A stretch of 64,000 bases of DNA from Actinobacteria bacterium IMCC26103 (GTDB lineage: Bacteria > Actinomycetota > Actinomycetes > Nanopelagicales > Nanopelagicaceae). The DNA lies in the NCBI GenBank assembly GCA_002284875.1, contig CP015604.1, positions 1,302,001 through 1,366,000 of the forward strand, in the 5' to 3' direction. Positions 11,868 through 19,963 of the stretch are shown in pieces; position 1 is the stretch's first letter, and the number at the start of each line of letters is the position of its first letter. The notes under the pieces are model-generated. The model saw nothing but the letters and a program-made list of their open reading frames with translations. It made no database searches and was not told where the DNA came from. The translations under genes were made by a program, and so were the position numbers.

Positions 11868-13103
11868 ATGTCACAACGTCGCGTAGTCGTTACCGGGCTA
11901 GGTGCTACAACTCCACTGGGGGCAGATGTTGCAAGCACTTGGGCTGCGCTACTTGCCGGCAAGAGCGGGGTTCGTCTCTTAACTGAAGATTGGCGCGAAC
12001 TCTTGCCGGTGCACTTTGCAGCGCGCGTTGCGACAGAGCCAGCAGATCAGATGGAGCGCGTTGAAATGCGCCGCCTGGATCGTTCTGAACAATTTGCACT
12101 GATCGCCTCGCGTGAGGCTTGGAAAGATGCCGGCTCCCCTGATCTAGATAAAGAACGTCTTGGCGTTGTTATCGCATCCGGTATTGGTGGCGTTATTACC
12201 TTGCTAGATCAATTTGATAATTTTAAGGAGAAGGGTGCGCGCGGGGTTAGCCCACATACCGTTCCGATGTTGATGCCAAATGGTCCAGCAGCAAATGTGG
12301 GACTTGAACTACAAGCCAAAGCTGGTGTTCACACACCAGTTAGCGCCTGTGCATCTGGTGCTGAAGCAATTGGGTATGCACTTGAGATGATCCGTTCCAA
12401 CCGTGCTGATGTAATTGTAAGTGGCGGCGTTGAAGCTGCGATCCATCAGTTGCCAATGGCCGGCTTTGCCGCGATGAAGGCGCTCTCAACTCGTAATGAT
12501 GCTCCAGAGCGTGCATCACGTCCATATGATGCCGATCGTGATGGCTTTGTTCTTGGCGAAGGTGGCGGAATATTAATTCTAGAAGAGTACGAACATGCTA
12601 AAGCGCGTGGTGCCAAGATCTACTGTGAGCTAGTTGGCCAAGGTCTTTCATCTGATGGTTATCACATTGCTGCCCCTGATCCCGATGGCGCCGGTGTGCA
12701 GCGCGCAATTAAATTTGCTTTAGCCGATGCCAAACTTTCTACTAAAGATATTGTTCATTTAAACGCCCATGCCACATCAACTCCGGCAGGAGATGTTGCT
12801 GAAGCAAATGCACTTCGCCTTGCACTCGGTAAAGATTCAGATCACGTTGCAGTATCTGCAACTAAATCAATGACCGGCCATTTACTAGGCGGCGCTGGTG
12901 CAATTGAATCTGTCTTTATTGTTAAGGCGTTGCAAGAGCGCCTGGCTCCCCCAACAATTAATATTGAAAACTTAGATTCTGCTGTGACGATTGATGTGGT
13001 TCGCGACACTCCACGCCCACTTCCTGCCGGACAAATTGCCGCGCTCAATGATTCCTTTGGTTTTGGCGGCCACAACGTTGTATTGGCTTTCGCAACTCTA
13101 TAA
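11868..13103 (+). CDS. fabF: Beta-ketoacyl-ACP synthase II FabF
   Basis: Elongates acyl-ACP by decarboxylative condensation with malonyl-ACP. The 411 residues have the nucleophile in PVSACASGAEA (about C161) and the two histidines in NAHATSTPAGD (about 302) and SMTGHLLGGAGA (about 336). The NSFGFGGHN-type C-terminal loop reads NDSFGFGGHNVV. It follows acpP by eight bases. Only one KAS II is present, in contrast to mycobacterial kasA/kasB, so there is no sign of mycolic-acid specialisation. Confidence 0.96.
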   Translation: MSQRRVVVTGLGATTPLGADVASTWAALLAGKSGVRLLTEDWRELLPVHFAARVATEPADQMERVEMRRLDRSEQFALIASREAWKDAGSPDLDKERLGVVIASGIGGVITLLDQFDNFKEKGARGVSPHTVPMLMPNGPAANVGLELQAKAGVHTPVSACASGAEAIGYALEMIRSNRADVIVSGGVEAAIHQLPMAGFAAMKALSTRNDAPERASRPYDADRDGFVLGEGGGILILEEYEHAKARGAKIYCELVGQGLSSDGYHIAAPDPDGAGVQRAIKFALADAKLSTKDIVHLNAHATSTPAGDVAEANALRLALGKDSDHVAVSATKSMTGHLLGGAGAIESVFIVKALQERLAPPTINIENLDSAVTIDVVRDTPRPLPAGQIAALNDSFGFGGHNVVLAFATL

Positions 13104-13115
13104 ACTCTTCTTATT

Positions 13116-14519
13116 ATGGTTAACAATGAAGTTAACGCAGTAGTTGACCCCAGAGATCCACTGCTACGAATCCAGCGCCTATTAGATCCCGGCACTGAAT
13201 CTTTACTTGTTGAACGCACAGATTGCGGAATGATCGCAGCAACAGGTTCAATTAACGCAAATAAAGTAGTTGTCTTTGCATCCGATGCCACAATAAAAAG
13301 CGGCGCACTTGGCGTGGATGGTTCTCATGTAATCGTTAGCGCCTATCGCGAAGCAATGGCAAAACAATTGCCAATTATTGGTATCTGGCACTCAGGTGGT
13401 GCGCGTTTAAGTGATGGTGTTTCATCTTTAAATGCATTCGGTGAAGTCTTTCAATCAATGATCATGGCCAGCGGCCGGATTCCACAATTATCACTGGTGC
13501 TTGGGCCAACTGCCGGTGGTGGTGCTTACGGTCCCGCGCTCACCGACATCGTTGTACTTGCCCCAGAAGGTCGCATCTTTGTCACTGGACCAGATGTTGT
13601 TAAATCGGTAACTGGTGAAGATGTTGATATGGCATCGCTCGGTGGACCAGAAGCCCACAGCAAAAATAGTGGTGTCGCACATGTGATTGCTGCAAGTGAA
13701 GGCGCGGCCATAGATGCGATTCGCCAAGCAACCGCGCTCTTTGCAAATCAGGGGCATCTCGATACCGATTTAAAAGATTTAGATCTTTCTACCTTTGTGC
13801 CACCAGTTAGTAAGCGCAGCTATGAAGTGCATCCTTTAATTGATGCGATCTTAGATCAAGATGGTGAAAAGTTAGAGTTGCTTCCAGTCTGGGCTGAAAA
13901 TATGAGCACAGTGCTGGGTCGCTTCGGTGGTCGCAGCGTTGGCGTTATCGCCAATAACCCGGCACATATTGGTGGCGTTTTAGATTCTGCAGCTGCGGAA
14001 AAGGCAGCGCGCTTTGTGCGCACCTGTGATGCCTTTGGTATTCCGTTAATTGTTATTGCAGATGTCACCGGCTTCTTACCTGGTGCGGGTCAAGAATGGG
14101 AAGGCGCCGTACGTCGTGGCGCCAAGTTACTGCACGCATTTGGTGAAGCAGTTGTTCCGCGCGTTACCTTAATTACCCGTCGTGCTTACGGCGGAGCGTT
14201 TGTTGCGATGAACGCTAAATCACTCGGTGCTACTCGAGTCTTTGCGTGGCCAACTGCTGAAGTATCTGTGATGGGGGCAGTCGCAGCCGTTCGTGTATTG
14301 CACCGCAGATTGCTCGCAGATATTGCACCTGAACAACGCGAAAATATGGAGTTAGAACTCGCCGCAGAACATGAAAAGGTATCTGGTGGAGTTGCCAAGG
14401 CAGTTGCAATTGGCGCAGTAGATGAAATTGTGGAACCAACTAATACTCGCACCGCACTTGCGCGCGCACTTGCATCTGCACCACATCGCCGCGGAGCCCA
14501 CGGCAATATCCCGCTTTAG
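13116..14519 (+). CDS. Acyl-CoA carboxylase carboxyltransferase subunit (AccD6-like)
   Basis: The biotin-dependent carboxyltransferase that makes malonyl-CoA (or methylmalonyl-CoA) for the synthase beside it. The 467 residues carry both crotonase-fold halves: an N-terminal half with IWHSGGARLSDGV and LGPTAGGGAYGPAL, and a C-terminal half with ITRRAYGGAFVAMNAK and VFAWPTAEVSVMGA. This is the fused propionyl/acetyl-CoA carboxylase beta type. Its place after fabF parallels mycobacterial accD6 after kasB. The biotin carboxylase partner is not in the window. Its stop abuts the convergent cupin gene with no spacer. Confidence 0.92.
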   Translation: MVNNEVNAVVDPRDPLLRIQRLLDPGTESLLVERTDCGMIAATGSINANKVVVFASDATIKSGALGVDGSHVIVSAYREAMAKQLPIIGIWHSGGARLSDGVSSLNAFGEVFQSMIMASGRIPQLSLVLGPTAGGGAYGPALTDIVVLAPEGRIFVTGPDVVKSVTGEDVDMASLGGPEAHSKNSGVAHVIAASEGAAIDAIRQATALFANQGHLDTDLKDLDLSTFVPPVSKRSYEVHPLIDAILDQDGEKLELLPVWAENMSTVLGRFGGRSVGVIANNPAHIGGVLDSAAAEKAARFVRTCDAFGIPLIVIADVTGFLPGAGQEWEGAVRRGAKLLHAFGEAVVPRVTLITRRAYGGAFVAMNAKSLGATRVFAWPTAEVSVMGAVAAVRVLHRRLLADIAPEQRENMELELAAEHEKVSGGVAKAVAIGAVDEIVEPTNTRTALARALASAPHRRGAHGNIPL

Positions 14520-15059
14520 CTAACTTTTAAAGCGCTCATTTACATAATCACTAGGCATTTGCGTTTCATGCCCGTCAGGCACACCCATACGTTCGATGAT
14601 TTCTTCATAGCCTTTATATTTGCCACGCAATTCATCTTTTCTAACGCCACGAAAACATGATGCAATAAATCCCGGAGACATCGTGCAAGAGTAGAAAGAC
14701 CAATCTCCGCCAGGTGCAACTTCACCTGCTTGAATTACGCCGGCTTTGATCGTGTGCTGCATTACCTGTCCTGCCGCAAGATCGCGCCCCAAGATAATGG
14801 TGCGCGCTGTGCTATCTAAATGAAATTCATATAGAGCAATTGGATCACCTTCGTAGTAATGCCAGACTTCATCAAATTCCAGAACGTGTGTCGTTGAAAT
14901 GCTGCTTGGTTCACGTAGGTAGAGACCTAAACCGGCAGTTCCTGCAGGCCCTCCTGCAGCGGTCTTAGCATCCGATATATAAGTATTAATAAAGTAAGTG
15001 CCTTCAACTGGCAGAGGTTTCATCCCAAAGTAGTTGATTAACTCCTGCGCGCGCGACAT
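14520..15059 (-). CDS. Cupin domain protein, DUF985 (cupin_5) family
   Basis: A single-domain beta-barrel protein of 179 residues. It has the hallmarks of the cupin_5 family: the N-terminal helix (AQELINYFGMKPLPVEGTYF), SSISTTHVLEFDEVWHYYEGD, LYEFHLD, and GDWSFYSCTMSPGF. The biochemical role of the family is not established to my knowledge. It lies 11 bases after the SIMPL-domain gene on the same strand and is probably co-transcribed. Its stop codon directly abuts accD from the other direction. Confidence 0.85.
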   Translation of the reverse strand: MSRAQELINYFGMKPLPVEGTYFINTYISDAKTAAGGPAGTAGLGLYLREPSSISTTHVLEFDEVWHYYEGDPIALYEFHLDSTARTIILGRDLAAGQVMQHTIKAGVIQAGEVAPGGDWSFYSCTMSPGFIASCFRGVRKDELRGKYKGYEEIIERMGVPDGHETQMPSDYVNERFKS

Positions 15060-15070
15060 CTTTTAAGGGC

Positions 15071-15832
15071 TTAGTTCTTTACCTTGAAGGTAACTGAAAC
15101 GGTAGATGTAACAGTCTTTTTGATTGTGGTTGTGTCATATGCGCCCCCATCGGAAATCATCGTTGAATCAGGAGTCGTTACTTGGAAGACGCCACTTTTA
15201 ACGCTAGTTACCGCACCAACACTGCCACCGACTGCTTTAGTGATTGCGATAGCGCGAATTTTGGCATCTTTCATCGCTTCTTCAAGAAGTTGCGGGCGAA
15301 GTTCGGCCAGCGTTGATATGTAGTACTGCGGTCCATAGTTATTTACTGAGACGCCAGATTGCAAGATCGAACCAATTCCTTGGGAGAGCTTAGATACTAA
15401 TTGCACATCTTTAGTGCGCACGGTGATATCGCGACTTGCGCGGTAATTTAAAATCCGCCCAGTTGAGTTGCCATTGACCCATTCCTCTTGGCCGTATGTA
15501 GAAACTGGTCCAAGAGTTAGCGCTTCAGCAGGGATTCCGCCATCTGCTAGATACTTTGTTACAGCTTCAACATCGTTGCTTACCTTTGCTACAGCATCTG
15601 CAACCTTGGGGCGAGATAGCGAGACAGATAAAGTCCAGACCGCGTTATCTGCAACTGCTTCAGTTCGAGCAGATCCAGTTACTACGATTCCGTTATCGGA
15701 ACGGCTAGCAAATCCAGTACCAACTTTTACTAAACCACCACCAATTGCAAGAGCAAGGATTAGCGCTGAAATAATGTAGGCAATCGCTTTGCGGCGTTCG
15801 ATCTGAATAATTGGACTCTCTGGTGTTGTCAT
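15071..15832 (-). CDS. SIMPL-domain (DUF541) membrane-anchored protein
   Basis: A 253-residue protein with a charged N-terminus, one membrane anchor (about 17-37, AYIISALILALAIGGGLV) and an extracytoplasmic SIMPL/DUF541 domain. Family motifs are IVVTGSARTEAVADNAVWTLSVSL, the PVSTYGQEEW region, and the C-terminal SVTFKV strand. Family members are linked to envelope stress in other bacteria, but the role here is unknown. TAAGAT six bases before the ATG marks a leaderless promoter. The cupin gene follows. Confidence 0.88.
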   Translation of the reverse strand: MTTPESPIIQIERRKAIAYIISALILALAIGGGLVKVGTGFASRSDNGIVVTGSARTEAVADNAVWTLSVSLSRPKVADAVAKVSNDVEAVTKYLADGGIPAEALTLGPVSTYGQEEWVNGNSTGRILNYRASRDITVRTKDVQLVSKLSQGIGSILQSGVSVNNYGPQYYISTLAELRPQLLEEAMKDAKIRAIAITKAVGGSVGAVTSVKSGVFQVTTPDSTMISDGGAYDTTTIKKTVTSTVSVTFKVKN

Positions 15833-15838
15833 GTCAAT

Positions 15839-15844
15839 ATCTTA
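15839..15844 (-). promoter_or_regulatory. -10 element, leaderless promoter of the SIMPL-domain gene
   Basis: Minus-strand TAAGAT, six bases (ATTGAC), then ATG. Confidence 0.5.
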
Positions 15845-15859
15845 ACTGATTTATACATA

Positions 15860-16384
15860 TTAGATTGCACGAAGTTGCATAACTTTATCGATTTCAACTT
15901 CCCTAAAGGGTGCTAGCTCTTCTTCCCATCTATTTCCCAACACCTGATCAATCGCCTCGCGCATTGATATCTCATCAAAACTCTTGGCGAGCGCATCCAT
16001 AATCTGATGCTCGGTCACAACGATATTTCCAAAGCCATCAATACTCGCGCGATGAATTCCTAACTCGGGGGTAGAGCGATAGAACTCTCCCCCGAGTTCG
16101 GATTCTTCACGGACTTCAAATCTCAAGTAGTGCCAGCCACGAAGTGCGGATGCAATCTTCGCGGCGCTTCCTCGCACATCTCGAAATTCAATTGTTGCGC
16201 GGTATGTTCCACCGGCACACGGTTGATCAAACCAATTAACTGTCAACCAAGTACCAAGGATTGCTTGCAAGCCCCATTCAATATGTGGGCGCAGCGCATT
16301 AGGTGCGCTATGTATGACAAGTAAGCCGTTAACAGATTCCTTAAGACGGTCTCTGTTCTGGCCAGATGGGTGTAGCTCTTGCAT
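15860..16384 (-). CDS. DUF3145 family protein
   Basis: A 174-residue protein matching the actinobacteria-restricted DUF3145 family. Landmarks are LLVIHSAPNALRPHIEWGLQAILG, the WFDQPCAGGTYRA segment, and SALRGWHYLRFEV. Function is unknown. In several actinobacteria a DUF3145 gene lies near the fab operon, as I recall, and here it is about 1.3 kb from accD, which may hint at a link with lipid synthesis. An AGGAG ribosome site stands about eight bases before the ATG, with TACTTT farther upstream as a possible -10, so this gene is not leaderless. Confidence 0.85.
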   Translation of the reverse strand: MQELHPSGQNRDRLKESVNGLLVIHSAPNALRPHIEWGLQAILGTWLTVNWFDQPCAGGTYRATIEFRDVRGSAAKIASALRGWHYLRFEVREESELGGEFYRSTPELGIHRASIDGFGNIVVTEHQIMDALAKSFDEISMREAIDQVLGNRWEEELAPFREVEIDKVMQLRAI

Positions 16385-16574
16385 TTGCTGCTCCTAGAAA
16401 GTACCAAGCAAGACCGCGCTATGCGACCTTCCCCAGCCCATATCCGCTTGCTATTACTATCTAGTTCAACCAATTTTGCTCCATTTAAGCGTAACTGTCT
16501 AGACCAGCGTTAGGTGTACGCGTGCGTAGGCAGTACCCTTTTCCTTAGTCGGACGCTTAATCAGGACCCGTTTC

Positions 16575-16664
16575 ATGGCTTTAATGCTTTGCTCGGTATC
16601 GCTGGCGCAAGAGGAAGACCGTGTTTGAGGATTTCTTAAACACCCACATATCGAAGGAAAAGTA
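16575..16664 (+). promoter_or_regulatory. 5' leader of the cold-shock gene with imperfect palindrome and possible uORF
   Basis: The bases before the cold-shock gene hold GTGTTTGAG / CTTAAACAC (16621-16643), a near-perfect nine-base inverted repeat, and a possible 17-codon uORF (ATG 16575 to TGA 16628). A GAAGGAAA ribosome site follows at 16653-16660. Cold-shock mRNAs often have long structured leaders, so temperature-dependent folding is plausible. Everything beyond the repeat and the ribosome site is inference. Confidence 0.4.
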
Positions 16665-16668
16665 AAAC

Positions 16669-16872
16669 ATGGCAACAGGTACAGTTAAGTGGTTCAACTC
16701 TGAAAAGGGTTTCGGTTTCATTGCAGTTGATGGTGGAGGACAAGATGTATTCGTTCACTACTCAGCAATCCAAGGAAACGGTTACAAGTCCCTTGAAGAG
16801 GGTCAGTCAGTTTCATTCGAGGTCGTACAGGGTCCAAAGGGTCCTCAGGCCGATGCAGTGAACGCTAACTAA
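16669..16872 (+). CDS. Cold-shock protein (CspA family)
   Basis: A 67-residue single-stranded RNA/DNA-binding OB-fold protein acting as an RNA chaperone. It has RNP1 KGFGFIAV and RNP2 VFVHYSAI, and the standard opening [12 protein letters not shown]. The ribosome site GAAGGAAA and a long upstream leader precede it, and a strong terminator follows. The gene stands alone between the minus-strand DUF3145 and M23 peptidase genes. Confidence 0.97.
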   Translation: MATGTVKWFNSEKGFGFIAVDGGGQDVFVHYSAIQGNGYKSLEEGQSVSFEVVQGPKGPQADAVNAN

Positions 16873-16890
16873 TAACACTTAGTTTACGAG

Positions 16891-16926
16891 AAATCCCCCA
16901 TCGCGAAAGCGGTGGGGGATTTTTTA
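16891..16926 (+). terminator. Intrinsic terminator after the cold-shock gene
   Basis: AAATCCCCCATCGC, a GAAA tetraloop, then GCGGTGGGGGATTT form a 14-pair stem with one G-T wobble, ending in a T-run. Because A-runs flank the other side, it could also terminate the opposing M23 peptidase transcript. Confidence 0.92.
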
Positions 16927-16935
16927 ATTTATAAC

Positions 16936-17523
16936 CTACTTCTTAGGCAGCGGTGGAATCTCACCACTTTTTAAAAGTGCAGCAGCAACTGCTTTAACCG
17001 GTGATAAATCTTTACCGGACTTCCACGCATCTAAATATTTCCACGGCAAGACAACTCCGCGACGTACCCACCAAACATTTGGTTGGCTTGGTGTTGGCCA
17101 CGAGATGCCAAAATGCAAATGTGGTGATGTACCGCGCGCGCTTCCGGTGGCTCCCACTTTTCCAAGTAACTGTCCAGCTTTTACAACAACGCCTGGCTGG
17201 ATTGAAGTAACTATTGATGTCAGATGCGATCCGTAATAGCGAACCCCGTCTTCGCCAATGAGTGATACATATAATCCGCCACGATCTATCCCCAGGTTTG
17301 TTTTACCGCTCCATAAATCTGTGCGATTTACTTCATCGATCACACCATTAACAGGTGAGACAAATTTGCAACCCTTTTTCGCCAAGATATCAGTAGCTGC
17401 ATAATCATGATGGGCACGCGCGTAATTCACGGCGCAGTCTGCAACCGGAAAGATATAAACCGGAGCAGCTTGGGCTGGTGAGATATTTAGCATTGCCAAA
17501 ACAATTATAAAAAATAACCTCAA
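16936..17523 (-). CDS. Secreted M23-family (LytM-like) peptidase
   Basis: A 195-residue exported protein with a signal peptide (MRLFFIIVLAMLNISPAQA, cleavage after AQA) and one M23 domain. The zinc-site motifs are HHDYAATD and SPHLHFG, with YGSHL also typical; they suggest an active peptidoglycan or bacteriocin-type endopeptidase rather than a degenerate one. Its ATG overlaps the stop of the Blh gene by four bases, so it is translated from the retinal-synthesis transcript. That pairing has no obvious functional reason. Confidence 0.9.
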   Translation of the reverse strand: MRLFFIIVLAMLNISPAQAAPVYIFPVADCAVNYARAHHDYAATDILAKKGCKFVSPVNGVIDEVNRTDLWSGKTNLGIDRGGLYVSLIGEDGVRYYGSHLTSIVTSIQPGVVVKAGQLLGKVGATGSARGTSPHLHFGISWPTPSQPNVWWVRRGVVLPWKYLDAWKSGKDLSPVKAVAAALLKSGEIPPLPKK

Positions 17524-18470
17524 GAAAGCGCCTTCCGATCAAGTCGCGCTGTAACCGCCATATGCGGAACCGTCAGCGCCCAAACAACCACCAGCGTTAT
17601 CCACAAGAATTGATCGCTCAAAGAATCTCTGCGGAAGATAATTATTCCGCAAGCAACGATAAATGTTCCAACAAGTGCAGGTAGACCTGGCCAAATTGCG
17701 CCAAGAAAAGCTTTCCCGCTATTTCCTTCAGTAAACGCTTTCTGGGAACGCGGTAGCACCAAGGTAAGGCGCGCAGTGTGGCGCATCGCGTGCCAACATC
17801 CAAAGTAAACAGCGAAGGCCACAAGAGGCGGAGCTGTAATTGCTAAGAGATAGAGAAGGACTAAATCAATTGCTTCTGCATCTCTACGCTTTTGAACCAA
17901 ACGCAGCAGGGCAATGGCGGTTAACAACATCGTCCAAAGCAGCAAGTCATTATTTAACCCGTGATGCCAATTAAGTAGTGCAGGATTTACTCGTTCTAGG
18001 GCTCCTGCACTTTTATCGCTTACTAGCGGAATCACTACCGGCAAAGTTCCAGCAGCTAGCGCATATAAATAACGAGGAAATGGCTTTGGGTCAGTTGACC
18101 TGCGATCTATTTCGGATATAAAAGCAGCATCACCAATACCAAAGTGCACAGCGCTCATGGCGACTACGGCGATGAATCCGGCCACATTCCAGGTTAGAAG
18201 TGCAATAACTGCGATAACTGCAACTGCTACATAAATCGCAATGAAACCAGCCATTTTTAACGATGAACTTTTCGGCAAGGTAACCAAGTGATCAAGTGCG
18301 CCATGGGGAATTCCAGCGGCAAGTGCGATAACCGCAATCACGACTTGCCAGGTGGTATCGCTACTTGCAATGACCTGCGCGAATATGAAAGTGGCTACAA
18401 TAGTGACGGCTACCGCTATGCGAGAGAACTTTCTAACCTTTAAAAATAGGTCTAACTCAATCTCTGCCAT
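17520..18470 (-). CDS. blh: Beta-carotene 15,15'-dioxygenase, Brp/Blh family
   Basis: A polytopic membrane enzyme that cleaves beta-carotene to two retinals, the rhodopsin chromophore. It has the family's iron-binding histidine clusters: GIPHGALDH near the N-terminus, AVHFGIGD, FGCWHAMRH and VPHM near the end, spread among about eight hydrophobic segments. I start at ATG 18470 (316 aa) because GGGGGAG lies about five bases upstream; earlier TTG/ATG codons (18512, 18482) have no ribosome site. It is divergent from crtYc/crtYd, which make its substrate, over an 85-base shared promoter region. Confidence 0.92.
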   Translation of the reverse strand: MAEIELDLFLKVRKFSRIAVAVTIVATFIFAQVIASSDTTWQVVIAVIALAAGIPHGALDHLVTLPKSSSLKMAGFIAIYVAVAVIAVIALLTWNVAGFIAVVAMSAVHFGIGDAAFISEIDRRSTDPKPFPRYLYALAAGTLPVVIPLVSDKSAGALERVNPALLNWHHGLNNDLLLWTMLLTAIALLRLVQKRRDAEAIDLVLLYLLAITAPPLVAFAVYFGCWHAMRHTARLTLVLPRSQKAFTEGNSGKAFLGAIWPGLPALVGTFIVACGIIIFRRDSLSDQFLWITLVVVWALTVPHMAVTARLDRKALS

Positions 18471-18555
18471 GAGCTCCCCCATTTCTACGCTTAATATCTG
18501 TAACACTACCAAAGCGTGAGGCGTGAACTGGGTTCTTGCGTGAGAGGATCTACCC
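18471..18555. promoter_or_regulatory. Shared divergent promoter region, blh / crtYcd
   Basis: Eighty-five bases separate the blh ATG and crtYc GTG. The region carries ribosome sites for both (GGGGGAG on the minus strand, GAGAGGA on the plus strand). I see no clear operator. Confidence 0.45.
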
Positions 18556-18891
18556 GTGCATAAGTGGAATTACATGGCGATGTTGATCTTCACCGTCTTT
18601 GGCTCTTTCTGGTTAGAAATATTCCTAAAAGTTGGCGTATTGCGCCGGATTAAACGAGTGATTCTCAGCGTTCTCCCAATCAGCACTTTATTTCTTATTT
18701 GGGACGCTTACGCAATTGCCCAAGGACATTGGTTCTTCGATCGTAGCCAGATGTTAGGAATTATTGGACCATTTAATATTCCACTTGAAGAGTACCTTTT
18801 CTTTATCGTCGTACCAATGGCTGCCATCATGACTATTGAAGGCGTAACCACAGTTAAACCGCATTGGCGCAAAGATGAGTTCGGCCAATGA
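18556..18891 (+). CDS. crtYc: Lycopene cyclase subunit CrtYc
   Basis: One half of the heterodimeric lycopene cyclase found in actinobacteria. The 111-residue protein has three hydrophobic helices and the FNIPLEEYLFFIVVP motif, whose PxEE acidic pair is the family hallmark. It starts at GTG with GAGAGGA eight bases upstream. It overlaps crtYd by four bases (ATGA). The pair closes the lycopene rings to give beta-carotene, which Blh then cleaves. Upstream carotenoid genes (crtE, crtB, crtI) are not in the window. Confidence 0.9.
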   Translation: MHKWNYMAMLIFTVFGSFWLEIFLKVGVLRRIKRVILSVLPISTLFLIWDAYAIAQGHWFFDRSQMLGIIGPFNIPLEEYLFFIVVPMAAIMTIEGVTTVKPHWRKDEFGQ

Positions 18892-19223
18892 TCTATAGCG
18901 ATATTGCGATCACCGCATTTGCCATTTCAGTCATGGCCGATCTCTTCCTCTTTAAGAATTCATTACTAACCAGACCAGCTTTTTGGACTTCTTACGCAAT
19001 CATCGCCCCCTTTCAATTACTTACCAATTGGTGGCTTACCTCAAAAAATATTGTTATGTATAGCCCCAATGCCATTGTTGGGCTGCGTATCTTCTCTGCC
19101 CCTGCCGAAGATCTGCTTTTTGGTTTCGCGCTTGTCTTAAGCGTCATGGGCATGTGGGAGTTCTGGGGCAGGCGCGGAATGCAACGCGATCCTCGTCCAA
19201 ATAAGGAGAAGAAAATTAATTGA
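18888..19223 (+). CDS. crtYd: Lycopene cyclase subunit CrtYd
   Basis: The second half of the lycopene cyclase, also 111 residues with three hydrophobic helices. The FSAPAEDLLFGFALV motif is the counterpart of PLEEYLF in CrtYc. Equal length and shared architecture reflect the duplicated origin of the two halves. It is translationally coupled to crtYc and followed by a HAD hydrolase with a four-base overlap. Confidence 0.9.
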   Translation: MIYSDIAITAFAISVMADLFLFKNSLLTRPAFWTSYAIIAPFQLLTNWWLTSKNIVMYSPNAIVGLRIFSAPAEDLLFGFALVLSVMGMWEFWGRRGMQRDPRPNKEKKIN

Positions 19224-19846
19224 AAAAGATCGGCTTTCTCTTTGATCTAGATGGAACTCTGATTAATTCACAAGATGCGGTAATGAATTCCTGGATCACA
19301 ATGGCCAATGAGGCGGGAATACCTCTTGCCGCCCTTGCCGGCCATCACGGTGTTCCAGCAGAGCAAACTTTAAGAAAAGTTTTAGCAGGTCGGGAAGAAG
19401 CCGAGATCCAGAAATGGATCCGCCGAGTAACCGATTTAGAGATCGCCGATATTGATGGCGTACATGCAGTTCCTGGTGCTATCGAGCTGCTGACAGATTT
19501 AACTGATCGCGAAATTCCGTGGACGATCGTTACATCCTGCACAACTGATTTAGCAATTGCACGCACTCGCGCTGCCAAGATACCAATGCCCGCAAATTCA
19601 GTTACTTTCGATCAAGTAAGTCGCGGCAAACCATTCCCAGAGCCATTTATATTGGGAGCAGATCGTTTAGGGCTACAAACAGATATCTGTTGGGCAATTG
19701 AAGATGCACCGGGAGGCGTAACGTCTGCGAAAGAAGCCGGATGCATCGTCGCAGGAGTTTTAACCACACACACGCGCGAAGAATTGCTACATGCAGATCA
19801 TCACCTTGAACATTTAAACCAACTGCTTGGCAAGGCAGGGCTTTAA
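19220..19846 (+). CDS. HAD-superfamily hydrolase (beta-phosphoglucomutase/GPP-like)
   Basis: A 208-residue sugar-phosphatase-like HAD protein. It has motif I FDLDGTLINS (Asp 9 and 11), a helical cap, motif II IVTSC, a motif III Lys in SRGKPFPEP, and motif IV AIEDAPGGV. It probably starts at TTG 19220, overlapping the crtYd stop, with AAGGAG at 19202-19207. The GKPxPEPF pattern is typical of small phosphatases acting on phosphosugars or glycerol phosphate. Position suggests co-expression with carotenoid genes, perhaps with no functional link. Confidence 0.85.
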   Translation: MKKIGFLFDLDGTLINSQDAVMNSWITMANEAGIPLAALAGHHGVPAEQTLRKVLAGREEAEIQKWIRRVTDLEIADIDGVHAVPGAIELLTDLTDREIPWTIVTSCTTDLAIARTRAAKIPMPANSVTFDQVSRGKPFPEPFILGADRLGLQTDICWAIEDAPGGVTSAKEAGCIVAGVLTTHTREELLHADHHLEHLNQLLGKAGL

Positions 19847-19875
19847 GTACAGTAAAGTTCGCTTAATCCCCACCA

Positions 19876-19952
19876 GGGACGGTAGCTCAGTTGGTTAGAG
19901 CCCCGAACTCATAATTCGGTCGTCGTCGGTTCAAGTCCGACCCGTCCCACCA
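19876..19952 (+). tRNA. tRNA-Met (anticodon CAU), CCA encoded
   Basis: The cloverleaf is complete: acceptor GGGACGG/CCGTCCC, D-arm GCTC...GAGC, anticodon stem CCGAA/TTCGG around loop CTCATAA, and T-arm GTCGG-TTCAAGT-CCGAC, then A and an encoded CCA. The paired first base and D-arm suggest the elongator Met tRNA, not the initiator. A CAU anticodon could also be the lysidine-modified Ile tRNA, which sequence alone does not exclude. Confidence 0.9.
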
Positions 19953-19963
19953 TGATTTAAGAA

